Of a stretch of 64,000 nt of DNA, positions 24,053-34,769 are shown in pieces. Position 1 is the stretch's first letter. Each line of letters begins with the position of its first letter. A program made the position numbers and the translations under genes. The stretch is from Gammaproteobacteria bacterium (lineage in GTDB: Bacteria; Pseudomonadota; Gammaproteobacteria; Arenicellales; Poriferihabitantaceae): NCBI GenBank assembly GCA_026709505.1, contig JAPOSW010000094.1, positions 1 to 64,000 on the forward strand. The letters run 5' to 3'. The notes under the pieces are model-generated. The model did no database searches. It saw nothing but the letters and a program-made list of their open reading frames with translations, and was not told where the DNA came from.

Positions 24053-25317
24053 GTATCCTTAATGGCCATTTGATAGATCCAGCCAATGGGATCAATCAGG
24101 TTATGGATATCCATATCTCCCAGGACCGGATCAAGGCAATCGGCGATCCAGGCCAGGATTTCAAGCCCGAAAGAGTCATTGACGCCAAAGGCCGCTACAT
24201 TTTCCCAGGCATTGTCGATCTGTGTGCCCGATTGCGGGAACCCGGAGAGGAACATAAAGCCACCATCCTGAGCGAGACCCGCGCCGCAGCCAGCGCAGGG
24301 ATCACCAGCCTGATCTGCCCGCCTGACACATTGCCCGTTATCGAAACCCCCGGCATGGTGCACATGATCCAGGATCGGGCCAATGCAGCGGGATACAGTG
24401 ATATTTATCCTCTCGGTGCGCTTACGTCCGGCCTGAAAGGCGAAAAACTTACCGACATGGCTACTCTCCAGGATGCGGGATGCGTGGGGGTAAGCAATGC
24501 GCTTGAACCGGTTGAAAATTCACTGCTGATGCGAAGAGCAATGCAGTATGCCTCGACCTACGACATACCGGTTTTTCTGGCCTCATGGGATCCATGGCTG
24601 CAGGGCAACGGGGTCGTCCATGAGGGATTCATCAGCACGCTGCTCGGATTACCAGCAATACCGGAAGCGGCAGAAACCGTTGGAGTTGCACGTGACATTG
24701 CGCTGGTTGAAACTACCGGCGCTTCAGCACACATCCTTCTTATTTCCTGCGAAAAATCAGTCTCCAGACTGAGGGAGGCCAGGCAACGAAAATTGCCCAT
24801 TACCGGTTCCGTCGCTGTCCACAACCTGCTCTGTACTGAAAGCGATATTGGAGAGTTCAATACGTTCTTCAAGGTCATTCCACCATTGCGTACAATGCAG
24901 GATCAGGAAGGGCTGATTCAAGGACTGGCAGGTGGCGATATTTCGGTAATCTGTTCAGATCACCAGCCACACAGCCTGGACTCAAAGCTGGCTCCCTTCA
25001 GCGAGGCAGCAACCGGCATTGCCGGCCTTGACACGCTGCTGACTCTGGCCTGGAGTCTGGCAAGAAACGGCCGGCTAAAAGCAGAAACAGTGATTGCAGC
25101 GCTGACCGAGAACCCCGCTCAAATTGCTGGTCTTGAGTGTGGCAATCTGGCTGTCGGAAAACCCGCTGACCTGCTGGTGTTTGATGAGGGGGTGAGCTGG
25201 ACACTGGACAATACCACAATGATGAGCAGAGGAAGGAACTCGCCCTGGTTCGGTCATGAGCTCACTGGCAAGGTTTTATTGACCATCAAGGGTGGAAAAA
25301 TCGTCTGGGAACCCTGA
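24043..25317 (+). CDS. pyrC: Dihydroorotase (PyrC-like, multifunctional type)
   Basis: [53 protein letters not shown]; note [10 protein letters not shown] where DxHxH is usual. Confidence 0.85.
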   Translation: MDISILNGHLIDPANGINQVMDIHISQDRIKAIGDPGQDFKPERVIDAKGRYIFPGIVDLCARLREPGEEHKATILSETRAAASAGITSLICPPDTLPVIETPGMVHMIQDRANAAGYSDIYPLGALTSGLKGEKLTDMATLQDAGCVGVSNALEPVENSLLMRRAMQYASTYDIPVFLASWDPWLQGNGVVHEGFISTLLGLPAIPEAAETVGVARDIALVETTGASAHILLISCEKSVSRLREARQRKLPITGSVAVHNLLCTESDIGEFNTFFKVIPPLRTMQDQEGLIQGLAGGDISVICSDHQPHSLDSKLAPFSEAATGIAGLDTLLTLAWSLARNGRLKAETVIAALTENPAQIAGLECGNLAVGKPADLLVFDEGVSWTLDNTTMMSRGRNSPWFGHELTGKVLLTIKGGKIVWEP

Positions 25318-25445
25318 TCAGTCTCTCAACACTCCCTGACCGGCTTCTCCGGTTTTCTATTGGCGCCATGCCCGGATTGATGGACACCAGTGCCAAAATC
25401 GTACTGGAAATATTGTCCCGCTTATTCATATTCCTGTCAGGGATT

Positions 25446-27015
25446 CATGATTAAACTCGCCTTCAGTATTTTTTCAAACACATACGAAAGCATGAAAACA
25501 GCAAACACAATGCCATTCAACCAGGTCAGCAGAAGTACTCATGGAATTTTTCGGGCTTTCGCAGCTTTCTGCCTCACTGCAGGGGTTCTCCTGATCAATT
25601 CAGCTCCGGCAAGCGTCGACTCATCCCATGCTGCGGCCGATCTTGGAGAAGTCAATATAAGCGATGGATTTTCTGAGCTGGTTGAAGCGGTCAAGCCTAC
25701 CGTCGTGAACATATCCGTAACTGGCAGCGTTAAAACCCCAAGGTCAGGCCCTTTCGGTGAGAACATGCCGTTCGATGATTTCTTCCGGCGTTTTTTCGAG
25801 GGGGTGCCCGAGATGGCGCCTGATCAGGATCAGGCCCCGAATGTCAGGAAAACAATGGCAGTGGGATCCGGCTTTATCGTGGATCCTGATGGACTGGTCG
25901 TCACCAATCATCATGTCATTGAAAATGCTGATTCCATCGAAGTGGTGCTGCACAATGGCATCCGAATTCCTGCAACTGTCAAGGGAACCGACGAAAGAAC
26001 AGATCTGGCCCTGCTGGAAATCGAATCAGACAGCCCGCTTCCCTATGCCAAATTCGGCGATTCCGATGCCGCCAAGGTCGGCGACTGGGTTGTTGCGATT
26101 GGCAACCCTTTTGGCTTTGGAGGCACCACCACCAGCGGCATCATCTCTGCACGGGGTCGCGACATACAGCAGGGATCCTTGCTGGACTTTATCCAGATCG
26201 ATGCTTCAATCAATCGCGGGAATTCAGGGGGACCGCTTTTCAATATCCGCGGGGAAGTGATTGGAGTCAATAACGCAATCTACTCTCCAACAGGGGGCAA
26301 TGTCGGCATCGGCTTTGCAATTCCCTCATCCACGGCCCGGGAAATCATCGACCAGCTCAAGTCCAGCGGAATTGTCGAACGGGGTTTTCTAGGGGTTTTG
26401 GTTCAATCCCTTGATGAAGAACTAGCGGAAAGTTTTGGACTGGAAGCAACAGAAGGAGCTCTTGTTGCACAGGTCAATCCGGACAGCCCAGCGGAAAGGG
26501 CCGGCATACGGGTCGGAGACATCATTGTCAAGTTCGATGGCAAGCCCGTCGACAGTCCGCGCAGTCTGGCGCGCATAGTCTCTCTCACCAGTGAAAACAG
26601 CAAGGTTATCGTAACTCTGTGGAGAGACAATGCTGAAGTCAATGTGTTTGCCGATATCGGCAATCTACAGGCTTCAAATGATCAACCGGAAGCTCCGGCT
26701 GCTTCCGTCTCGATGGATAGAATTGATCCGTTTGGAATGTCTGTCCGGGTCATCACCAGTCAGGACAGGGAAAACTACAATCTGGAAGAAGATGCTGAAG
26801 GAGTGGTCATCATCGAAATCGGTCCGGACAGCATAGCCGCAGAAAATGGGCTAAGGCCTGGCTTCATCATCGAGCGGGTCGGCAATCAAGAGGTTCTGAC
26901 CGTTCAGGACATCCGGAATCAGGTGGAGCAGCTCATCAAGGATGGCCGAAGCTCTGTTCTGATGCTGGTTCAGCGCTTTGACGGTGCATCTTTCATCACG
27001 CTGCCCCTGTCGTGA
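25446..27015 (+). CDS. Periplasmic serine protease, DegP/MucD-like, two PDZ domains
   Basis: VVTNHHVIENAD, DERTDLALLEI, IQIDASINRGNSGGPLFN, PDZ segments; exact start uncertain (ORF open from 25390). Confidence 0.93.
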
Positions 27016-27024
27016 TGCCAAGGC

Positions 27025-27060
27025 GCCTGTAGCGGATTGCCCGTCCATTCCGCTACAGGC
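27025..27060 (+). terminator. Stem-loop downstream of the DegP-like gene
   Basis: GCCTGTAGCGGA...TCCGCTACAGGC, 12-bp perfect stem, followed by a T-rich stretch. Confidence 0.6.
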
Positions 27061-27070
27061 AGACTTCTTC

Positions 27071-27213
27071 TTATAGTCCTTCGACCAGAATCAAGTCCCC
27101 ATCAGCAGCAGCATACACTTCCGGAATTTGGTGGAGGGCAATTGCTTGATTGCTTGAGTATTCGATATGCCTTTGAAATAGTCTACCCAGAGGCTGGAGT
27201 CGACCAGAATCAT
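27071..27213 (-). pseudogene. Truncated, frameshifted VapC (PIN) toxin remnant
   Basis: MILVDSSLWVDYFKGISNTQAI then, in another frame, EVYAAADGDLILVEGL: canonical PIN N-terminus followed by the D-L-I-L-x-E motif. Confidence 0.7.
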
Positions 27214-27310
27214 TCTGAGTTCTCATATCATCGAGATTTCCGACCCATTACAAGGCGTGAGCGGTAATGCTTTATGCATTCCTGCGCTTTCGCCTGTCGA
27301 CGCAATTGCT

Positions 27311-27913
27311 TCAGAACGCCGATCCCGGGAGTTTCAGAAAATCCAGTTCCTGAGCAGTGGAAGTGCGCCCCAAAATCGGGTTTCGATGGGGGAATCGCCC
27401 GAACTTTTCGATCACTTCACGATGCTTTACTGCATACTCCAGAAAACCCTCGAACATTTCCCGCTCCGCTGGCCCTGCCATATCCACCAGTTTCCTGAAC
27501 AGAATAACTGAACGTTCCTGATCCCTCAGATCTTCGCTATGCTCAAAAGGGAGATAGGCAAACACGCACTGCAGTGGGGTCATGAATTTCTCGAATCCTT
27601 GCGATACGAACTGTTCAGCCAATTCCCTTGCCATGGCATCATAAAAGAAACTTTGGGGAGTTCCCCTGAATATGTTTCGAGGAAACTGGTCAAGAGCCAG
27701 TATCGATGCCAGACAGCCATCCGGCTGATTTCTCCAGAAATTGTATTGACTGCCTGCGTGGATTAGATCAATAAGCGGCCGGAACAGATTGGCCATGTTC
27801 TGATCAACGGCAGAGCTCTTGCCCCACCATAGATCGGACATCTCCGAATTGATATCGAGCATGCTTTTCTGGTTTCCAAACCAAAACTCCAATATGGCTG
27901 AAGGTGTAAACAT
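27311..27913 (-). CDS. DUF924 family protein
   Basis: ILEFWFG...LIDLIHAGSQYNFWRNQPDGCLASILALDQFPRNIFRGTPQSFFYDAMA...PFEHSEDLRDQERSV. Confidence 0.92.
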   Translation of the reverse strand: MFTPSAILEFWFGNQKSMLDINSEMSDLWWGKSSAVDQNMANLFRPLIDLIHAGSQYNFWRNQPDGCLASILALDQFPRNIFRGTPQSFFYDAMARELAEQFVSQGFEKFMTPLQCVFAYLPFEHSEDLRDQERSVILFRKLVDMAGPAEREMFEGFLEYAVKHREVIEKFGRFPHRNPILGRTSTAQELDFLKLPGSAF

Positions 27914-28020
27914 AATCCGTATTCATGATTTGCTGCAGTTGCCATACAATACTACTGAAATCAACGCAACACAACAACAAGCACTGGCAGTTCTAACTCG
28001 AAGATTGTAGATTCAATTGT

Positions 28021-28509
28021 ATGTTTCCCCGTATTTTTCTGTTCCTGGTCGCACTGTTTGGCATCATGTGGTATCTGTCGTGGTACCGGCGAGCAAGCCC
28101 CAGGAAACGCAATCAATCGCTGCTAGCCATTCTCCTGTACGGGTTGGGAGCAGCATTGCTGCTGCTAGTAGTCACCGGCAAGGTTCATGCACTGTTTGCA
28201 ATTTTTAGCGCACTGGTACCCTGGGTCAATCGAGCACTCGCTGCGCGATTGATTTGGCGGCAGTTCAGCGGCTTTCGAGCAAATGCAGGAACTTCATCGA
28301 ACTCGGGACACCACCAGAACCGGGCAAATCCCGGTGTAATGACCCAACAGGAAGCCCTGGAAATTCTCGGCCTCAATTCTGGTGCAAGCAAAGAAGAGGT
28401 TATTGCTGCACACAAGAAACTGATGCAAAAGATTCACCCGGACAAGGGCGGGTCAAGTTTTCTGGCCAGCCAGATCAATCAGGCAAAAGATACCCTGCTC
28501 AATCACTGA
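28021..28509 (+). CDS. Membrane-anchored J-domain protein
   Basis: Two N-terminal hydrophobic segments and C-terminal QEALEILGLNSGASKEEVIAAHKKLMQKIHPDKGGSSFLASQINQAKDTLL (HPD motif). Confidence 0.85.
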   Translation: MFPRIFLFLVALFGIMWYLSWYRRASPRKRNQSLLAILLYGLGAALLLLVVTGKVHALFAIFSALVPWVNRALAARLIWRQFSGFRANAGTSSNSGHHQNRANPGVMTQQEALEILGLNSGASKEEVIAAHKKLMQKIHPDKGGSSFLASQINQAKDTLLNH

Positions 28510-28940
28510 AGGGATTTAACAACCATTCTCGGCATTGTGAAATACTGACTGAAGCAGGATAATTTCTCCACGGGAAACAGCAGGACAATTAAACGGATAA
28601 CGACAAGAGTCCTGGACCTTTTGCGAACAAAGTGGAAGTTACGATGGAGGTATACGGTCGAAAATCAATCCAGCATTACTCTCTGGCCAATGCGTCAAAC
28701 CACCTCAAGCCATCGATCTGGCAGTAGTATTCCGAATCGATAGTCGTAGGCCTTTTGAGAAATACAAATCCGGGGAATCACTCACCCTTGACAATGTTCG
28801 GACCCTTGAGCAATTGCAAAATCAAATTGGATGCAGGAATAACGATGGTTCTTGAGTTCGAAGTCATTGAAATAACTTTACCCCTATATTCCAGTTTTTG
28901 CTAAAATCCCGGAACAGTTAATTCAACTACAGTAAGTATT

Positions 28941-30152
28941 TTGTCTAAGCTGTTTACATTTATAGTCACTGCACTTACATTGGGTTCATGGCCAGCTGCT
29001 GTTGGATTTATTGGTCCCGAAACGAATCGTAACTGGGGCATTACCGACCAGGCAATCTCGGATGCAATCTCTCCCTACCTCCTGTCACGAAGCCTGCCCC
29101 AAAAGATCGTGATTCCAAACGGCATTGTGGATGAACCTCTGCAAGTCAACTATACATTCGATCAGAACCTGCAGAACCATGCCGAATCCTTGCTCGGGAA
29201 ATACAATCCCGATTACGGAGTATTTGTAGCCATTGATCCCGACAATGGCCATGTTCTGACCATGGCTGAATCCCGCCGGGATGGTCTTGACGGGGAAGTG
29301 TTTTCTGTCAAGAACACCTTTCCCGGTGCCTCAATATACAAGATTGTTACAGCAGTAGCTGCCGTCAATGAGGGCATTGCTTCGGAATCCACCATCATCC
29401 CGTTCAACGGCAAGGGCACGTCATTTTACAAAAAGCACGTATTCAATCACAAGGATGGAGAATGGACCCGCAAATACACATTGAATGAATCATTTGCCAA
29501 GTCCGTGAATTCCGTATTTGGACGCCTGGGTGCTGTGCACCTTGAACCCGATGTCATGCTTCAGTATGTGCACAAGCTCGGCTTCAACCGACGATTCGCT
29601 TCTGATTTTGCATTTGAGGGCGGGAGAGTCAACATAGATCCAGAAGACGCATGGCAGTTTGCGGAACTGGCTTCGGGCTATACAAGGAAAAACACCCTCT
29701 CGCCAATCCATGGTGCAGTACTGGGTGCACTGGCGGTCAACGATGGTCATCTTCTGACTCCGTCCATTGTCAAATCATTGACGGATTCAAGCGGCATTCC
29801 GATTTACACCAACGAAAAGCCAAACAGAACCGCAGTCATTCATGCAGATACTGCCAGGCAACTCAAATCGATGATGGAATCCACCATTCGGATCGGATCG
29901 GCGAAACGCTCCTTTGGCAGGCTGAAGGGAGAGAGTTACAAGGGCTTGACCGTGGGCGGCAAAACTGGCTCCCTGACCGGCACTGAACCGAAAGGCAGGT
30001 ATGACTGGTTTGTGGGCTTTGCCGACAACGGAGAACGTAAAATTGCCTATGCCATGTTGTGCATCAACAAGGAAAAATGGTATGTCAAGTCTGCCCGATT
30101 CGTTCGCGATATTCTGCATTACTACTACCAGTCGCCCGATAGCAAGGCCTAG
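28941..30152 (+). CDS. Penicillin-binding protein transpeptidase-domain protein
   Basis: GASIYKIVTAVAAV (SxxK), FAKSVNSVFGRLG (SxN), TVGGKTGSLTG (KTG). Confidence 0.88.
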   Translation: MSKLFTFIVTALTLGSWPAAVGFIGPETNRNWGITDQAISDAISPYLLSRSLPQKIVIPNGIVDEPLQVNYTFDQNLQNHAESLLGKYNPDYGVFVAIDPDNGHVLTMAESRRDGLDGEVFSVKNTFPGASIYKIVTAVAAVNEGIASESTIIPFNGKGTSFYKKHVFNHKDGEWTRKYTLNESFAKSVNSVFGRLGAVHLEPDVMLQYVHKLGFNRRFASDFAFEGGRVNIDPEDAWQFAELASGYTRKNTLSPIHGAVLGALAVNDGHLLTPSIVKSLTDSSGIPIYTNEKPNRTAVIHADTARQLKSMMESTIRIGSAKRSFGRLKGESYKGLTVGGKTGSLTGTEPKGRYDWFVGFADNGERKIAYAMLCINKEKWYVKSARFVRDILHYYYQSPDSKA

Positions 30153-30176
30153 CATTACCCATCTCAGGACCTTTCT

Positions 30177-31046
30177 TTGAAACAATACCTTGATGCTGTC
30201 CGGAAAACCCTGGAATCCGGAACCCGAAAAGCAAACAGAACCGGGGTGGATACCATCTCGACCTTCAACATCAACTATGAAATTGATCTGGCCCAGGGAT
30301 TTCCATTACTGACCACCAAGGAAATCTCCTGGAAAAACATCGTCATCGAAAATTTGTGGTTCCTGTCTGGACAAACCAGCATTGACCTGCTTCGCAAGCA
30401 CGGATGCAGGTTCTGGGATCCATGGGCTGACGAGGATGGCATGGTTCCAAGTGCATACGGAAATTTCTGGCGTCATTTTCCCTTGCCCGACCATCAGTTC
30501 AACGATCAAGTCGCCTATGTGATCGATCAGTTGACCAGCAACCCATCAAGCAGACGCATGGTCGTCTCTGCCTGGGCACCCGGCAATGCGCAAACTAGCG
30601 CATTGCCGCCGTGCCATGCCCTGTGGGTCCTGAATGTCCAGTACAATTCGAAGGGAAGCCCCAGCCTGTGCCTGCATCTCACCCAAAGAAGCTGCGATAT
30701 CGCCTTGGGAGTTCCCTACAACATTGCGGGATACTCGCTACTGCTTGAATTGTTTTCCCGGTTTTCCAGCATTCCAGCTGGACGCTTCGGCCACACCCTG
30801 ATTGATGCACACATCTACACCTCCAAGGAAGATGGCAGCATGGCCGAATACGATCATGTATCCGGGCTCAAAAGGCAGCTATTGCGTAAACCCCGATCAC
30901 TTCCGCAGCTCCATATCGACCCATCGATCCGTTCCCTGTCCGACATTGAGCCTCTACTTGAACTCGATACGGAAGAGATCATGTCGAAGTTTGTACTGGA
31001 AGGGTATGATCCGCATCCAGCGATCAACTTCAAGGTTGCCGTCTAG
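30177..31046 (+). CDS. thyA: Thymidylate synthase
   Basis: GTRKANRTGVDTIS, LPPCHALW, RSCDIALGVPYNIAGYSLL. Confidence 0.95.
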   Translation: MKQYLDAVRKTLESGTRKANRTGVDTISTFNINYEIDLAQGFPLLTTKEISWKNIVIENLWFLSGQTSIDLLRKHGCRFWDPWADEDGMVPSAYGNFWRHFPLPDHQFNDQVAYVIDQLTSNPSSRRMVVSAWAPGNAQTSALPPCHALWVLNVQYNSKGSPSLCLHLTQRSCDIALGVPYNIAGYSLLLELFSRFSSIPAGRFGHTLIDAHIYTSKEDGSMAEYDHVSGLKRQLLRKPRSLPQLHIDPSIRSLSDIEPLLELDTEEIMSKFVLEGYDPHPAINFKVAV

Positions 31047-31048
31047 AA

Positions 31049-31543
31049 ATGCCTCCCGGAAAAGGGACTCCTCTCCGTGGCGCAATCGTTGCGATGACTC
31101 ACGACCGGGTGATTGGCCTTGATAACGGCATACCCTGGCATTACCCTGAGGATCTGCGGCGCTTCAAGCAGCGCACAATCAACAGCATCATAGTAATGGG
31201 CAGGATCACCTGGGAGTCAATAGGCAGACAACCGCTGGTCAATCGAAGAAATATCGTGATCAGCCGGCACCGTATAGAAAATGCCGAATGGTACCCTGAT
31301 CCCGACTCAGCTCTGACCCAGTGTGAATCTGAAGATACCTGGATTATTGGAGGTGCACAAATCTACCAGGCAACCATGGATTGGATCACGTTGCTGGACA
31401 TTACGCTTGTTCCGAATCGTATCGAATCCGACCAAGCGGTTTGCTTTCCGGAAATTGACGAAAAACTCTGGCAGCTGCAGTCAGAAACCATGCTTGAACA
31501 CTCGCAGCTTGAAAATCGAATTTACAGCAAGATAACGAGGTGA
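31049..31543 (+). CDS. folA: Dihydrofolate reductase
   Basis: AIVAMTHDRVIGLDNGIPWHYPEDLRRFKQRT, VMGRITWESIGR; directly follows thyA. Confidence 0.94.
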   Translation: MPPGKGTPLRGAIVAMTHDRVIGLDNGIPWHYPEDLRRFKQRTINSIIVMGRITWESIGRQPLVNRRNIVISRHRIENAEWYPDPDSALTQCESEDTWIIGGAQIYQATMDWITLLDITLVPNRIESDQAVCFPEIDEKLWQLQSETMLEHSQLENRIYSKITR

Positions 31544-31567
31544 TGGCTGGGCGCTTCAGGATTGCCT

Positions 31568-32560
31568 TCATAGCTTTTTGGCCGTCATGATTGCGCGAAT
31601 TGGAGCAGGAAAGCCTTCTATGGTCTTCTCGGGATTTCCGGCATCCAGAAAATCAGCCAGAGATTCAAAAGTCATCCATTCCGTGCTTCGCTGCTCGTCA
31701 ACCGTTGTCCGCGAGATATCAATCACCTGGATATCTCCAAAGCCACTCTCTCCCAGCCACCCGCTCAATATCCTTTGGGAGGGAATCAAGTCAATATTCG
31801 GCATTTTTGCATAAGGACCTTGCGGATACAGGATAAATCCTTCATCATCGTTGATCATGATCAACGTCTCGAGAATGAGTTCACCCCCTTTGCGTAACGC
31901 TTGCCCCAGTTCAAGAAGATGCCGGGCCGGGTCTCGACGGTGATACAGAACACCCATTGAAAAAACACTGTCAAACTCAACGCCTCTCTCTCGCATTTTC
32001 ACCGCTGGAAATTCGTCCGAACACAGAGGAAAAAACGCAATCGGCAATCCCGGTGCATAGTTCAAAATCGCATGAAACTGGGCGAGAAACAGCTGTGAAG
32101 GGTCAATGCCCAATACAAATCGGGCATCCTCGCCCAAAGCCCTGAACATGTAGTAGCCATTTCCACAACCGACATCCAGCACTAGCCGATTCGCTAGAGG
32201 AGTTATTTTTCCCTGAAGTCGTGACCACTTGAGGTTCGAGCGCCATTCGGCATCGACCCTAACCCCAAAAACATCAAAGGGTCCCTTGCGCCATGGGTGG
32301 AGCGCCTTGAGAACATCCCGAATGACCTGTTGCTGCTGCTTCGAGAGCTGCTCATTACAGCCGATCGTCACTGTGTCAGAGTCTAAATTTGCAAAGCTGG
32401 CGTCAATTTCAGGCAATGAATACAGCAACCCCCTCCACGTGTTCAAGAGTCCATGCCTGCGATCTTTCCATGCTTTTTCCGTTGCTTTCTGTAAATCACC
32501 GGCAATCGACTGGAGTGGAGACTCAGCCAATCTGGCTGCCAGATCGCGAGGATTCAGCAT
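31568..32560 (-). CDS. cmoB: tRNA U34 carboxymethyltransferase
   Basis: WRKGPFDVFGVRVDAEWRSNLKWSRL, VLDVGCGNGYYMFRALGEDARFVLGIDPS, SMGVLYHRRDP. Confidence 0.95.
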   Translation of the reverse strand: MLNPRDLAARLAESPLQSIAGDLQKATEKAWKDRRHGLLNTWRGLLYSLPEIDASFANLDSDTVTIGCNEQLSKQQQQVIRDVLKALHPWRKGPFDVFGVRVDAEWRSNLKWSRLQGKITPLANRLVLDVGCGNGYYMFRALGEDARFVLGIDPSQLFLAQFHAILNYAPGLPIAFFPLCSDEFPAVKMRERGVEFDSVFSMGVLYHRRDPARHLLELGQALRKGGELILETLIMINDDEGFILYPQGPYAKMPNIDLIPSQRILSGWLGESGFGDIQVIDISRTTVDEQRSTEWMTFESLADFLDAGNPEKTIEGFPAPIRAIMTAKKL

Positions 32561-33303
32561 CAGGGTTTGCTATCCGCCTTGATGGCAAGAAACGAGACAA
32601 AATTCAACCCCTGAAACCATTGATGGACGGATTCAAACCCGGCATTCAAAAGCCTCTTCCGGTGACACTCGACGGTGTCTATCTGCATGACCCGCTCAAG
32701 TGCCGTGCGTTTTTGACTAATCTCGAGCTTGCTGTATCCATGCGACCGCTTGAATTCATCATGCAGGAGATTCATGACTCCATTCTGGTCCGAGTCATCC
32801 AACACCACCTTTTCCGACAAAATCAGCACCCCGCCCGCAAGCAGGCCATCATGAATTTTCTGAATCAGTTGATTGCGCCCAGCTGGATCAACAAACTGCA
32901 ATGTCAAATTCATCACCACGATGCTGGCATTGCTTACTGGAACTGACTGGACATTATCGTTAATCAGGGTATAGCCTGTTTGGGGAATCCGGCTCTCGAG
33001 ATGCTTTTGACAGCCGTTCAGCATATCCTGTGAATTATCGACACAAACATAATGGACTCCCGTGCAATCAATCCGGGAATGCATCATGAGTGCTGACTGT
33101 CCGAGCGAACACCCGAGATCATAAACATTGCTGTTTGGCTTGGCCCATATTCCCGCAATGCAGCCTATCATGAATACCAGAACTTCATAGCCAGGTACTG
33201 AACGCCGAACCATATCCGGAAAAACCCGGGCAACCTCGGGACCAAACGCAAAGTCCTTTAACAAGGCCAGCTTCGATGCATAAATCTCATCCGACTCGTT
33301 CAT
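32560..33303 (-). CDS. cmoA: Carboxy-S-adenosyl-L-methionine synthase
   Basis: FAFGPEVARVFPDMVRRSVPGYE, VYDLGCSLGQSALMM, NLTLQFVDP; adjacent cmoB. Confidence 0.94.
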   Translation of the reverse strand: MNESDEIYASKLALLKDFAFGPEVARVFPDMVRRSVPGYEVLVFMIGCIAGIWAKPNSNVYDLGCSLGQSALMMHSRIDCTGVHYVCVDNSQDMLNGCQKHLESRIPQTGYTLINDNVQSVPVSNASIVVMNLTLQFVDPAGRNQLIQKIHDGLLAGGVLILSEKVVLDDSDQNGVMNLLHDEFKRSHGYSKLEISQKRTALERVMQIDTVECHRKRLLNAGFESVHQWFQGLNFVSFLAIKADSKP

Positions 33304-33365
33304 GCTCCAGGGATTTCGCTTGAGATTCAGACAGTGCCGGTACTGCAAGCCGAACCGGCCTTCAT

Positions 33366-33770
33366 TCAAGCCTGCTCAAGTTCGATTAATGTTCCAATGC
33401 CGTCTTTCGGGTGCAAAAAAGCAACTGGCTTGCCATGGGCGCCAATTCTGGGCTTTCCATCTCCGAGCACCCTGAGACCCTGTCCGGACAAACGCTGTAC
33501 GGCGGCCTCTATATCCGTGACTTCATAGCAGACATGATGCATGCCCCCGTCAGGATTGTTTTCCAGAAAACGCTGGATCGGGGAATTTTCACCAAGTGGA
33601 TGAAGCAACTCGATCTTGGTGTTGGGCAGGTTGACAAAAACCGTCGTTACTCCATGTTCCTCAAGATCAACAGGGGATGATACTTCGGCACCAAAAGCCT
33701 CTCGATACAAGTGACTGGCCGAATTGAGGTCTGGAACAACAATGGCTACATGATTAAGATTTCCGATCAT
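33366..33770 (-). CDS. mce: Methylmalonyl-CoA epimerase
   Basis: NLNHVAIVVPDLNSASHLYREAFGA, GGMHHVCYEVTDIEAAV; VOC fold. Confidence 0.92.
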   Translation of the reverse strand: MIGNLNHVAIVVPDLNSASHLYREAFGAEVSSPVDLEEHGVTTVFVNLPNTKIELLHPLGENSPIQRFLENNPDGGMHHVCYEVTDIEAAVQRLSGQGLRVLGDGKPRIGAHGKPVAFLHPKDGIGTLIELEQA

Positions 33771-33789
33771 GGGATTGAGTTTTACAAAC

Positions 33790-34761
33790 TTACGATGATA
33801 ACTCGAAAAAGCGCTTGACCAGCTTCCGTGCTAGCGTGATGTGACTGCTTGAGGGTTCAGTTTCTTCACTGGCCAAATCCGCATGCAGCAAGGACAAGCG
33901 CTGATTCCTGTCGAACTGATCGAGGATCATCTCGCGTGCCTCCATGCGGATCCAGTCATGCAACTGCCTCTCTCGGTTTTCCCAAAATGCGCCAGTTTGT
34001 TCAGTCTGCTTGCGAAACTGCAGTATTACTTTCCATAATTCGTTGATGCCTTCGCCCTGAAGAGCGGAGGTCTTGAGGACATGGGGTTTCCATCCTCGGT
34101 GCCGGGGCCGCATGTACTCGAGCGCATGGCGCACATCGACCTCCGATAAGACTGCCCGTTTTTGCAAGTCGCCATCAGCCTTGTTAACGACGACGATATC
34201 AGCAAGCTCCATCACACCCCTCTTGATTCCCTGTAGATCATCCCCTCCCCCGGGCAACAGCATCAAAATCGAAAGGTCGGTCATTTGACTGACCATGGCC
34301 TCAGCCTGGCCAACTCCAACAGTCTCGACGAAAATCATGTCATATCCTGCTGCCTCAAGCACCAGAATGGATTCCCGGGTACGCCTCGAAACACCACCCA
34401 GAGACTTTCCAGCAGAACTGGGCCGAATATAAGCTGATTGATCCAGCGACAAGGTCTGCATTCTTGTCTTGTCACCCAGAATTGCTCCGCCTGATATCAT
34501 TGAGCTTGGATCAACTGCCAATACCGCAAGCTTGCTGCCGGCCTCAATAACCTGACGTCCAAGAGTCTCGATCATTGTTGATTTGCCAACACCCGGAATA
34601 CCGGTAATCCCAATTCTCAGGGAATTGCCCCTCTGATCAGTTAGATTTTCAAGAATCCGTTCGGTTTCCTGCCGGTCTTCAGGGCGGGTCGACTCGACAA
34701 GCGTGAGCAGTTTGGCTAGCACCTTGCGATCCCCGGAGCGTAATGCGTCGATATTCACCAT
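33790..34761 (-). CDS. meaB: Methylmalonyl-CoA mutase-associated GTPase MeaB
   Basis: RIGITGIPGVGKSTMIETLG, AVDPSSMISGGAILGDKTRM, FVETVGVGQAE. Confidence 0.95.
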   Translation of the reverse strand: MVNIDALRSGDRKVLAKLLTLVESTRPEDRQETERILENLTDQRGNSLRIGITGIPGVGKSTMIETLGRQVIEAGSKLAVLAVDPSSMISGGAILGDKTRMQTLSLDQSAYIRPSSAGKSLGGVSRRTRESILVLEAAGYDMIFVETVGVGQAEAMVSQMTDLSILMLLPGGGDDLQGIKRGVMELADIVVVNKADGDLQKRAVLSEVDVRHALEYMRPRHRGWKPHVLKTSALQGEGINELWKVILQFRKQTEQTGAFWENRERQLHDWIRMEAREMILDQFDRNQRLSLLHADLASEETEPSSSHITLARKLVKRFFELSS

Positions 34762-34769
34762 ATAGGGAT

